From: Methanosarcinales archaeon
Lineage (GTDB): Archaea; Halobacteriota; Methanosarcinia; Methanosarcinales; Methanocomedenaceae
Length of the DNA stretch: 11,128 nt
Direction: 5' to 3'
NCBI GenBank assembly: GCA_030614485.1
Contig: JAUWTY010000020.1
Coordinates: 1 to 11,128 of the forward strand
The translations under genes were made by a program, and so were the position numbers. This document shows, piece by piece, positions 1 through 5,858 of the stretch; the first letter of the stretch is position 1; every line of letters starts with the position of its first letter. A model generated the notes under the pieces. The model searched no databases and had not been told where the DNA came from. It saw nothing but the letters and a program-made list of their open reading frames with translations.

Positions 1-993
1 TGTCTGTGTGTGAGTGGGCTGGCTTACTGGATTTATGGGTTCAGGTATCAAAAGCACAGTTTCATAGCGGTCCAGTATTTCCAGGTCAAGTGTTTTTACA
101 AGGACATAAACGTGATATGTGCCCGGATCTATGCCATCCCAGAGAATACCCACTGTATCATCCCGGTTCAGGGTCAGTATCTCAGGACTGCCTGTGAACA
201 CAAGGGGGTCGCCCCCATCGTTCTGGAGTTGCACTTCCACTTCACCGTCAAAGGGCACCTGTGAGCGACCAAACAGGGTCACACTGGCACCAAAATCGTC
301 AACATCCACATCAGTATCGTCAATTTCAACCTCCTGTCTGGAAGTGAAGCGGGTCACGTAGGAGGAAGTAATGTTCGGAGTATGGGAGTATGCTTTAACG
401 CGTACCACATAATCGGTATGGTCATCCAGCAGGATGGGCCAGTTAATGAGAACCTGTGTGGACTGTATAACCGGAATGTTATACTTTGTCTCTATGTAAA
501 TGATGTCGCCGTCCTGAATCAACTGGAAGACGAAATCAGCCACTGCCGGGTTGGTCATACTCCTGGGTTTGACCAGCAGGTCAACCCCGCTACTGTCCGC
601 GCTAAGGTCAACAACCTGGAATCGAGGCAGTACTACAAATCCATAAGAAAAGGGATATGAGGTCTGAGCTTCAAGTTTCCCGTTGACATATACACTAGCT
701 GTGGCAACGTAAGTTTCAAACTGTGGCCGGGTCTCCCACATGATTATTTTAGTAGTTTCGGTATTGCTATCGGTGTTAAAATCCAGCGTTCGTGTCTCTA
801 TGACATCGCCTTTGTGCATGAGTTTGAATATTACTTGTCCCTGCACAGGGTCATTGCCTGAGCGCAGGGTCACATCCATAGAGTGCTCATCAGAGAATAT
901 TGACATTATTTCAACCTGTGATTCCGAAGCAGCAGGATGAAATGTTGCGAGAATTAATAGAAATGTTATGATGAAAAGTGAAATGGATTTCAT
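1..993 (-). CDS. Secreted beta-sandwich-type protein, C-terminus beyond the left edge
   Basis: The minus-strand frame is open from an ATG at 993 to base 1, giving 331 codons with no stop, so the 3' end is missing. Residues 1-23 form a signal peptide: MKS, a hydrophobic core ISLFIITFLLILATF, then a small-residue cleavage region around HPAASES. The rest is rich in alternating hydrophobic and polar residues and divides by eye into three beta-sandwich-like stretches of about 100 residues (roughly 25-118, 120-220 and 222-316). The third is followed by a Pro/Thr-rich linker (PINPVSQPTHTQT), which often precedes a C-terminal membrane or surface anchor in archaea; that part is not visible. A weak SD-like AAAGGG lies just before the ATG. 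A TATA-like CTTATATTT lies about 45-55 bases upstream. I do not recognise the family. An envelope or surface role is inferred from the signal peptide and fold pattern only. Confidence 0.82.
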   Translation of the reverse strand, partial: MKSISLFIITFLLILATFHPAASESQVEIMSIFSDEHSMDVTLRSGNDPVQGQVIFKLMHKGDVIETRTLDFNTDSNTETTKIIMWETRPQFETYVATASVYVNGKLEAQTSYPFSYGFVVLPRFQVVDLSADSSGVDLLVKPRSMTNPAVADFVFQLIQDGDIIYIETKYNIPVIQSTQVLINWPILLDDHTDYVVRVKAYSHTPNITSSYVTRFTSRQEVEIDDTDVDVDDFGASVTLFGRSQVPFDGEVEVQLQNDGGDPLVFTGSPEILTLNRDDTVGILWDGIDPGTYHVYVLVKTLDLEILDRYETVLLIPEPINPVSQPTHTQT

Positions 994-1056
994 TGCCCTT
1001 TATAACTTGAGTAAAAGTAGAAAAGATTTTCCACTGAACAAATATAAGATATGGAT

Positions 1057-1851
1057 TTAATCCCGGTTCAATGAGAATGACCCATCACTATTTTTAATCA
1101 CTGATTTTCTAATGAGCATAGATTCCATGTATATTTCAATATCCTCAACCGCGAATTTCTGGCTGAGATTCTCAACAGTAGCACTTCCCAACTCAAGATG
1201 GTCAAGTATCATTTGCGATAACATATCACTGTATGCCATATCATGAAACTTATCGAAAAATGGGATCACTATGGAGTAATGTTCCACAACTTCTTCAAGC
1301 CCAGTGAAGAAAAACGCAACCCATGCAGCACTCATGTTGTTGTCATTTTGCCAGATGATCTCGTCACTTATTACGTTAAAGTCCAGACCCTGTAGGAATA
1401 ACAGGTACATATCTTCACGGTCGCGCTCCCTTGAGGTGATGCTTTTGAAGATGAAAATATCCTCCAGGGATATCATATTGACTGAAACCATGTCCATCGA
1501 AAGCAGATTCCTGGCACGCTTTGCCATTGCATCGGATAGTTTTAATCCACCGCATACCACACTTACAAATATATCCCACCTAAAACCGTCCTTGTTTTCC
1601 ATGATTGCGCTTGCTTGCATCTGTTTATATGGTCCGCTAATGGCGGGAACCGAATAACCCATTTGTACCAGTGCAGATCTTAACAGTTTCATGTCGTCTG
1701 CTGACCTGACCACTACATCGATGTCTTTAGTGGCGTCTTTGAGGTTTTGAAAACTCATGGAGCCGCCACCAATTAGGTATAAGTTAACATGGTCTGACAG
1801 TACCCCATCAAGTTTTTCAATTTCATCTTTCAGGTATTTTCGATCAAACAT
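1057..1851 (-). CDS. MNT/DUF6036-like nucleotidyltransferase, possible AbiEii-type toxin
   Basis: This 264-aa protein carries the hallmarks of the polymerase-beta-type minimal nucleotidyltransferase fold. It has a glycine motif LIGGGS (residues 26-31) and, after the spacing typical of DUF6036 proteins, the metal-binding pair D43-I-D45 (KDIDVVV). A likely third carboxylate is D93 in RWDIFV. A downstream block, LEDIFIFKSITSRERDREDM (about 129-148), matches the K...R-x-R-D-x-x-D signature of this family and of AbiEii. The C-terminal ~45 residues (about 220-264) look like a small winged helix. The ATG overlaps the end of the upstream regulator by 8 nt (ATGTTTGA) and has a good SD (GAAGGGAG) directly before it, so the two are translationally coupled. 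By analogy to AbiE and other NTase toxins it could transfer nucleotides to a tRNA or protein target. That function is inferred; the family assignment is fairly firm. Confidence 0.82.
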   Translation of the reverse strand: MFDRKYLKDEIEKLDGVLSDHVNLYLIGGGSMSFQNLKDATKDIDVVVRSADDMKLLRSALVQMGYSVPAISGPYKQMQASAIMENKDGFRWDIFVSVVCGGLKLSDAMAKRARNLLSMDMVSVNMISLEDIFIFKSITSRERDREDMYLLFLQGLDFNVISDEIIWQNDNNMSAAWVAFFFTGLEEVVEHYSIVIPFFDKFHDMAYSDMLSQMILDHLELGSATVENLSQKFAVEDIEIYMESMLIRKSVIKNSDGSFSLNRD

Positions 1852-2764
1852 CTCCCTTCACCACCACGCTGTTGAACATGTCCAGATATTCGCTCCACGG
1901 AAGTACAATGTTACTGTTCTTCTGTTTTGTTCTTTGATATTCCAAAAGCAACTCTATGTGTTTTTCCATGTCATAACGCCTGCCAATGTTCAACAAATCT
2001 GTCACACCGGATTGGGCGGCAAGAATTAATGCATAGGAATTGTAACTGGGGTTTTGCGGGTCTATGAGTATCGTGTGGATGATATAGTCCTCCGCCTTCA
2101 GCCGACGTTTGCTGTGGAAATAGTACCGAGTTGTGGTTATTGTCTGAAGGTTGTATCTGGGGAATACTGTTGTTGCAGTCGGATGGATGTTCGGTTCGCT
2201 GATACGTTCCAAATCAATCTGTGCCTTAAATAAAAATTCATGACCACGCTGCCAGAGTATTATTGCGTCGTCTGCAATGTCGTGGAGATGCTGGTTTACT
2301 GTAAAGCGCCAATAGTTGTTTACAAAATCTGCGATTTGACGATGGCGTTTGTTCAGTACGAATCGTCCCTTTTGTTTGAGCACTATACCATATCCTGATA
2401 GTTTAGTGAGAGTTGTTGAGACTGTGTGGCGGTTCAGTCCGGTCATTGCGGCAATGTCCGTGATATTGTGAGGATATGTTAATGCACCCAGGACTTCCAT
2501 TGAAGAATTGGTGAATAGTTTTTCTACCGGTAGTCTGGGGTATTCTTTGAGGGCATCGTCCAGAGAGCGTGCATGGAGTGTGTTTGAACGTTTGACAAAC
2601 ACATTTTTTCCATCTCTTTGTTTTTCGGCAAGTCCTTCTGCCACAAGTGAAGATACAGCTATGGATACTGTTGAGTGGTCAATTCCGAGCAGGCCAGCTA
2701 ACTCTGATATAGATGCGGGTTTTTTCAGTTCTTTGAATATTGCGAGGCTGGTGGTGTGTGGCAC
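1844..2764 (-). CDS. Tandem winged-helix regulator paired with the nucleotidyltransferase (possible AbiEi-like antitoxin)
   Basis: This 306-aa protein is read from a GTG at 2764. Residues about 5-60 form a winged helix-turn-helix (SISELAGLLGIDHSTVSIAV, then a wing near KQRDGKNVFV). Residues about 85-140 form a second one (ITDIAAMTGLNRHTVSTTLT, wing KQKGRFVL). The C-terminal half (about 145-306) contains HSKRRLKAEDYIIHTILIDP and an alpha-helical tail; I do not recognise it as a named domain. The gene overlaps the nucleotidyltransferase by 8 nt, so the two form an operon. The order DNA-binding protein then NTase, with a regulator that has an extra C-terminal domain, is that of AbiEi-AbiEii. No ATG, GTG or TTG lies in frame between the GTG and the upstream stop. 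The GTG has no SD, but a TATA-like run lies 20-30 bases ahead of it, so leaderless translation is plausible. An autorepressor and antitoxin role is inferred. Confidence 0.8.
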   Translation of the reverse strand: MPHTTSLAIFKELKKPASISELAGLLGIDHSTVSIAVSSLVAEGLAEKQRDGKNVFVKRSNTLHARSLDDALKEYPRLPVEKLFTNSSMEVLGALTYPHNITDIAAMTGLNRHTVSTTLTKLSGYGIVLKQKGRFVLNKRHRQIADFVNNYWRFTVNQHLHDIADDAIILWQRGHEFLFKAQIDLERISEPNIHPTATTVFPRYNLQTITTTRYYFHSKRRLKAEDYIIHTILIDPQNPSYNSYALILAAQSGVTDLLNIGRRYDMEKHIELLLEYQRTKQKNSNIVLPWSEYLDMFNSVVVKGDV

Positions 2765-2817
2765 ATTGGATAAATATGATAAAATGATATATATATGTTG
2801 TTGGGATTTTTGGACAA
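2725..2817 (-). other. Possible leader ORF with a strong SD, out of frame with the regulator
   Basis: On the minus strand AGGAGG (2825-2830) sits 7 nt before a TTG (2815-2817). This opens a 30-codon frame (LSKNPNNIYISF...) ending in TGA at 2725-2727. It overlaps the first 40 nt of the regulator in another frame. It is the best ribosome-binding site in this region, yet it does not serve the regulator's own frame. The 53-nt distance between TTG and the regulator GTG would become 51 nt, in frame, if the (AT)5 run at 2787-2796 lost one unit. Whether it is translated is unknown. Confidence 0.3.
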
Positions 2818-2892
2818 AATTCTTCCTCCTGTCGGATTAACTCGACTATATAAAATTATACTTTATATACTATAAAAAAAATATTTAGTTGC

Positions 2893-2923
2893 GCGGTACC
2901 CGCAGGATAAATACGGATACCGC
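2893..2923. repeat. Imperfect inverted repeat, GCGGTACCC / GGATACCGC
   Basis: The arms at 2893-2901 and 2915-2923 pair at 8 of 9 positions around a 13-base centre. It lies just upstream of the TATA-like sequences of the regulator operon. It is GC-richer than its surroundings and is a candidate operator. It could equally be a chance structure. Confidence 0.45.
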
Positions 2924-2945
2924 CTGACAAATTTTCGACCTATGT

Positions 2946-2969
2946 AGCGATAGACAATTTTCTATCGCT
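2946..2969. repeat. Perfect 9-bp inverted repeat, AGCGATAGA / TCTATCGCT
   Basis: The arms at 2946-2954 and 2961-2969 are perfectly complementary around a 6-base centre (CAATTT), giving a compact hairpin or a 24-bp palindromic binding site. It lies about 100 bp downstream of the fdhD stop and 180 bp upstream of the regulator start. It could be an fdhD transcription terminator or an operator. Confidence 0.5.
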
Positions 2970-2988
2970 TAATATATATTTAGGGCTT

Positions 2989-3023
2989 ATTATTTATAAG
3001 ATTATTGTGTCTTTATAAATAAT
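2989..3023. repeat. 10-bp inverted repeat, ATTATTTATA / TATAAATAAT
   Basis: The arms at 2989-2998 and 3014-3023 are perfectly complementary with a 15-base centre that can partly extend the pairing (AGA/TCT). Being entirely A/T it is weaker evidence than the neighbouring repeat. It lies about 50 bp downstream of the fdhD stop and may act in termination. Confidence 0.35.
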
Positions 3024-3070
3024 TTATGGCACTTATACAATTAATCCACAAATAATCATTATGAATAGGC

Positions 3071-3820
3071 TTACTCACCCAAACGCCAGTCATTGGCAAA
3101 TACTGTCATACTATCAATAGTAGCAAATCCAACCAGGCAAATGCCCGTGCGCCTTGCAGCCTCTATGCCGCTATTCAAAGGTGCAGTCTTGGTCACGACC
3201 ATGGGAATACCTGCCCGCGCCGCCTTTAACACCATCCCCCCAGGCTGGCGGCCTGTGGAAAGAATAAAATGTTCACCAGGCACAATCCCATCCATCAGGG
3301 CCTGTCCGATGGCCTTATCAATAGCATTGTGCCGCCCCACATCCACAGCCCTGGCAACGCACCCTCCATCCCGGTCTATGAGGCACGCCGCATGTGTTCC
3401 CCTGGTACTGCGGTATATCTCAGATTCGATATGATGCATCGAATTGCTGACCACCCCAGGTAAAAAATGCATGTCGGAATCCACTTTTACATTCTCATTG
3501 TGCTCCCTGTTCACACCTATGCATCCAGATGTGCGTATCTCGAACCACAGGTCGAAATCCTCATTCCCGGTGATGGTGGCAAATATCCTGTTTTGGTCAT
3601 CAATGCTTACGCCCGTTATGTCTGAGGGAGCACTGACAATACCTTCGCACACAAGATAGCCCACTGCCAGCTGTTCCAGTTGTGCAGGAGAAGCCAGGAT
3701 TGAGGCTATGCGCGCATTGTTCACATACAGCTCGAAGGTTTCCTCAACTGCTGCTGTAAAACTGGACTGATGTTGTCCATTTTTGTCGATTATGACTGTA
3801 TCGTATTGTTGATGAAACAT
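3071..3820 (-). CDS. fdhD: Formate dehydrogenase accessory sulfurtransferase FdhD
   Basis: FdhD passes sulfur to the molybdenum or tungsten bis-MGD cofactor so that formate dehydrogenase and related oxidoreductases become active in the cytoplasm. The 249-aa protein has the family signature DVGRHNAIDKAIG (160-172), the segment LSTGRQPGGMVLKAARAGIP (188-206) and the C-terminal LVGFA (229-233). In the active-site loop RTSGCIG only one cysteine (C100) is present where the E. coli protein has a CxxC. Single-cysteine loops occur in part of the family as I recall it, so this is not necessarily a defect. I chose the ATG at 3820. The longer frame to 3919 would run into the divergent amidohydrolase gene and adds 33 residues not typical of FdhD. 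A TATA-like CATAAATAT lies about 30 bp upstream and there is no SD, suggesting a leaderless or short-leader mRNA. No formate dehydrogenase subunit is in the window. Confidence 0.93.
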   Translation of the reverse strand: MFHQQYDTVIIDKNGQHQSSFTAAVEETFELYVNNARIASILASPAQLEQLAVGYLVCEGIVSAPSDITGVSIDDQNRIFATITGNEDFDLWFEIRTSGCIGVNREHNENVKVDSDMHFLPGVVSNSMHHIESEIYRSTRGTHAACLIDRDGGCVARAVDVGRHNAIDKAIGQALMDGIVPGEHFILSTGRQPGGMVLKAARAGIPMVVTKTAPLNSGIEAARRTGICLVGFATIDSMTVFANDWRLGE

Positions 3821-3885
3821 AATTACTGGGAATTGCGTATATTGAGTGTCATATTTATGTAGTTTATAACATAAAGTGATTGATT
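3821..3885. promoter_or_regulatory. Shared divergent promoter of fdhD and the amidohydrolase gene
   Basis: Only about 60 bp separate the two start codons. Within it, ATATTTATG (3851-3859) and GTTTATAAC (3862-3870) are TATA-like on the plus strand. The complement of 3848-3858 reads as a TATA box for fdhD. Neither gene has a clear SD, which fits start-proximal transcription. Co-regulation is inferred. Confidence 0.5.
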
Positions 3886-4644
3886 GTGAACGTATCACTT
3901 GTGCAGATGGATGTGGCACACTGCCACAAACAGCAGAACCTTCAACGTGCCCTCAAATATGCGGCCTGGGACGGTGTAGATATGGTTGTCCTGCCCGAGG
4001 TTTTTTCCACAGGTTTTTGTTATGAGGGTATGGACGAGGTGGCTGAATCTGAACCGTATCCTACTATTGAGAGGTTAAAGCAGGTTTCAAAAAAGTACAA
4101 CAATGTAATTATTGGCTCCATCATAACATCTGCGCCGGGCGAACGGTTCTACAACCTGGGATTTGTGCTGGATAATGGTGAGGTTGCAGGTACATACAAA
4201 AAGGTACATCCATTTGGCACAGAAAAGGATTACTTCACAGCCGGCGAGCGTATTGCCCCTATCAAGACCTCGCAGGGCTCGCTCGGGCTTATGATATGTT
4301 ATGACATCAGGTTCCCTGAGATGGCACGAAAACTGGCACTTGATGGTGCCGATATACTGGTGACTGTCGCCCAGTTCCCATCCCTGCGCCAGGAACACTG
4401 GGATGTGCTGGTACGGGCCAGGGCCATTGAAAACCAGATGCCTCATGCTGCCTGCAATCGTGTGGGTGCGGACCCCTACAATAAGTTCGGGGGAGGGTCA
4501 GTGGTGGTTGATGGTTGGGGCAGGGTACTTGCAGATGCGGGTTCCACTGAAAAAGTCATCTATGCAGATGTGGATATGGGAAAAAAAGTCCGAATACGGG
4601 ATGAGATAACGTGTTTTTCAGACAGGCAGGAAGCATTGTACTGA
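3880..4644 (+). CDS. Nitrilase-superfamily carbon-nitrogen hydrolase (omega-amidase-like)
   Basis: This 254-aa cytoplasmic hydrolase cleaves a non-peptide C-N bond, typically an amide. The Glu-Lys-Cys triad is visible: E40 in VVLPEVFSTGF, K108 in GTYKKVHPFG and C140 in LMICYDIRFPEMAR. The CYDIRFPE block and the C-terminal RDEITCFSDRQEALY resemble the Nit2/YafV omega-amidase branch, which removes the amide of 2-oxoglutaramate or 2-oxosuccinamate. The precise substrate cannot be read from sequence. The length is close to the usual 250-280. The start is a TTG at 3880, directly after an in-frame TGA, or the GTG at 3886, which gives the family-typical beginning VNVSLVQMDVA; I cannot decide between them. 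The gene is divergent from fdhD across a ~60-bp promoter. A link to formate or cofactor metabolism is not shown. Confidence 0.9.
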   Translation: MIVNVSLVQMDVAHCHKQQNLQRALKYAAWDGVDMVVLPEVFSTGFCYEGMDEVAESEPYPTIERLKQVSKKYNNVIIGSIITSAPGERFYNLGFVLDNGEVAGTYKKVHPFGTEKDYFTAGERIAPIKTSQGSLGLMICYDIRFPEMARKLALDGADILVTVAQFPSLRQEHWDVLVRARAIENQMPHAACNRVGADPYNKFGGGSVVVDGWGRVLADAGSTEKVIYADVDMGKKVRIRDEITCFSDRQEALY

Positions 4645-4738
4645 TATTCATATTAGTATGGCAGCATAACTGTATAGCAAGGCTTTTGTATCTACAACTT
4701 TCAATATATTATTGAGTAATATTGAGTGTTGTATTATT

Positions 4739-5413
4739 ATGTTACGCCAACGGTTTGTGCTTGATACCAGTGCACTGACAGATTCCACTACCAGGGAAGT
4801 GGAAGGTTACAAAGACCTTTGTGAGGGGATTAGCGGTATCCTTGATACTATTGCTGATGCCCGTCTAACTTTTGATATAAGTTGTTACGTGCCCTTTCCA
4901 TCGGTCTACAATGAACTGAAGGATTTTGCCAAAAATAACGGATGTGATGACGAAGTTATTGCCAAGATAGATACATGGCTGGTGAAAAAGACACCTGACC
5001 GATATGAGGTAAAGATACCCTCCAAGATATTCTATGAATACGTTGACTATATGCGCACCCGTATCAACAAGGGAATGAACGTAGCAGAGAATGCCATCTG
5101 GGAAGCGGCCACAGAATGCCTTTTCACAACTACTGAGGCCAAGGATAAAAATAAGATAGAGTTGGAGATTGAACGTGATATCATCGGCAGTATTGTGGGA
5201 AAGTTCAGGGATAAATACCGCACAGCCCTTAGGTACGGCATCCTTGACAGTGGACCTGATATCGACGTGCTGCTGCTGGCCAAGGAACTTGATGCGGCAG
5301 TGGTGGCATCTGACATGGGAGTGCAGAAATGGGCAGAACAGCTGGGACTGCGTTTTGTTGAAGCTAAGTCATTCCCTCCCATATTGAAGGAATACCTGCA
5401 GCATAAGAGATAG
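4739..5413 (+). CDS. HARP / UPF0278 PIN-like protein-only RNase P homologue (RNA ligase partner family)
   Basis: This 224-aa protein belongs to the archaeal family long annotated as RNA ligase partner protein (UPF0278) and later shown to be homologous to Aquifex RNA-free RNase P (HARP), which removes the 5' leader of pre-tRNA. The N-terminus [15 protein letters not shown] carries the first PIN aspartate (D9). The C-terminal block [20 protein letters not shown] plus [17 protein letters not shown] supplies further acidic residues (about D170, D174, D176 and D192). The middle (about 70-155) is helical and charged, matching the arm inserted in this family. I chose the ATG at 4739 over an upstream TTG because it gives the family N-terminus. 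A TATA-like CAATATATT lies about 30-38 bp upstream with no SD, suggesting a near-leaderless mRNA. Archaea normally also have the RNA-containing RNase P, and in archaea tested HARP is dispensable, so its role here is uncertain. The partner RNA ligase is not in the window. Confidence 0.9.
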   Translation: MLRQRFVLDTSALTDSTTREVEGYKDLCEGISGILDTIADARLTFDISCYVPFPSVYNELKDFAKNNGCDDEVIAKIDTWLVKKTPDRYEVKIPSKIFYEYVDYMRTRINKGMNVAENAIWEAATECLFTTTEAKDKNKIELEIERDIIGSIVGKFRDKYRTALRYGILDSGPDIDVLLLAKELDAAVVASDMGVQKWAEQLGLRFVEAKSFPPILKEYLQHKR

Positions 5414-5423
5414 AGGGTAAGTC

Positions 5424-5717
5424 ATGTACTTTGCGATTTCAATAGCAGCTTTTGGTGTTGTGGCATTTTTGACCCTGAGGGATATTCGAATATTCAGGCG
5501 TACCAAACTGGAATCATTCAGACGAGGGGCAATGAAAGGGATGGCTGCTATGACGCTGGCGCTTTTGGGTGTAATGGTGGTACAACAAAATGCAGAATTG
5601 GGAATGCTGCTGGTACTGATTGGACTTTTTATCAATAAAAAGGGGCAGCGTGAGGATGTTTTCGGCGAGGCAGGAACAACAGACAGGTTTCTTGGGAAGA
5701 GCAGAGTAACAGGTTGA
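5424..5717 (+). CDS. Small three-helix membrane protein, unknown function
   Basis: This 97-aa protein begins 10 nt after the HARP stop, with an SD-like GAGGGT ahead of its ATG, so it is probably co-transcribed. By hydrophobicity it has membrane segments at about 2-18, 39-54 and 58-71. A basic loop (RDIRIFRRTKLESFRRG, 19-35) follows the first, and a charged tail of about 26 residues starts at KKGQRED. The positive loop is expected to be cytoplasmic. I do not recognise the family. Its conservation next to HARP genes would be the only clue to function. Confidence 0.78.
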   Translation: MYFAISIAAFGVVAFLTLRDIRIFRRTKLESFRRGAMKGMAAMTLALLGVMVVQQNAELGMLLVLIGLFINKKGQREDVFGEAGTTDRFLGKSRVTG

Positions 5718-5797
5718 AAGTCATTGATGCGTTTCAGCAGTTTGAGGATAAGCGCATATTCCACCCCGGGCATTGTATATGGAATCAAAGGGACTGA
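5714..5797 (+). CDS. Possible 27-aa ORF overlapping the membrane protein stop (TTGA)
   Basis: A TTG overlaps the TGA of the preceding gene (TTGA, 5714-5717) and opens a 27-codon frame (MKVIDAFQQFEDKR..., if TTG is read as Met) ending in TGA at 5795-5797. The overlap would allow coupled translation, and the composition (F, W, H and C residues) is not obviously random. After the TGA the frame stays open for 18 more codons to a TAG, so it could also be the remnant of a decayed gene. There is no separate SD and no recognised family. Confidence 0.25.
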   Translation: MKVIDAFQQFEDKRIFHPGHCIWNQRD

Positions 5798-5837
5798 GTT
5801 ATGTACCCATTGACGAAAGGGAATAATTCATCAAGAC

Positions 5838-5856
5838 TTATAGTACAATTATAGTA
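5838..5856. repeat. Short direct repeat TTATAGTA x2
   Basis: TTATAGTA occurs at 5838-5845 and 5849-5856 (11-bp period). It lies just past the 3' end of recQ, between convergent transcription units. A termination role is possible but not shown. Confidence 0.25.
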
Positions 5857-5858
5857 AA

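Larger units (their letters stand above)
2765..3070. promoter_or_regulatory. 306-bp AT-rich upstream region with promoter elements and three inverted repeats
   Basis: This gap lies between the fdhD stop and the regulator start. Nearest the regulator it holds an AT run (about 2783-2796) and, at 2847-2885, stretches such as TATATAAAGTATAA on the minus strand that fit archaeal TATA boxes. Further out it holds three inverted repeats at 2893-2923, 2946-2969 and 2989-3023, listed separately. I see no convincing protein-coding frame apart from the leader ORF. The promoter reading is based on sequence resemblance alone. Confidence 0.5.

Noticed and set aside
6..940. Several plus-strand frames of 63-92 codons near the left end
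   Set aside because: All are shadows of the continuous 331-codon minus-strand gene, which has a signal peptide and protein-like composition.
3821..3919. Longer fdhD start, 33 codons upstream
   Set aside because: It would overlap the divergent amidohydrolase gene, and the extra residues do not look like FdhD; the ATG at 3820 gives a normal length.
4712..4738. TTG start nine codons upstream of HARP
   Set aside because: The family N-terminus is M-x-x-QRFVLDT, reached from the ATG at 4739, and no SD supports the TTG.
5369..5788. Minus-strand 139-codon frame opposite the small membrane protein
   Set aside because: It is antisense to the plus-strand gene, which has an SD, tight spacing after HARP and clear membrane helices.
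5714..5851. UGA read-through (selenocysteine) in the small ORF
   Set aside because: No SECIS-like structure or known selenoprotein family is evident; a decayed gene or chance frame is simpler.
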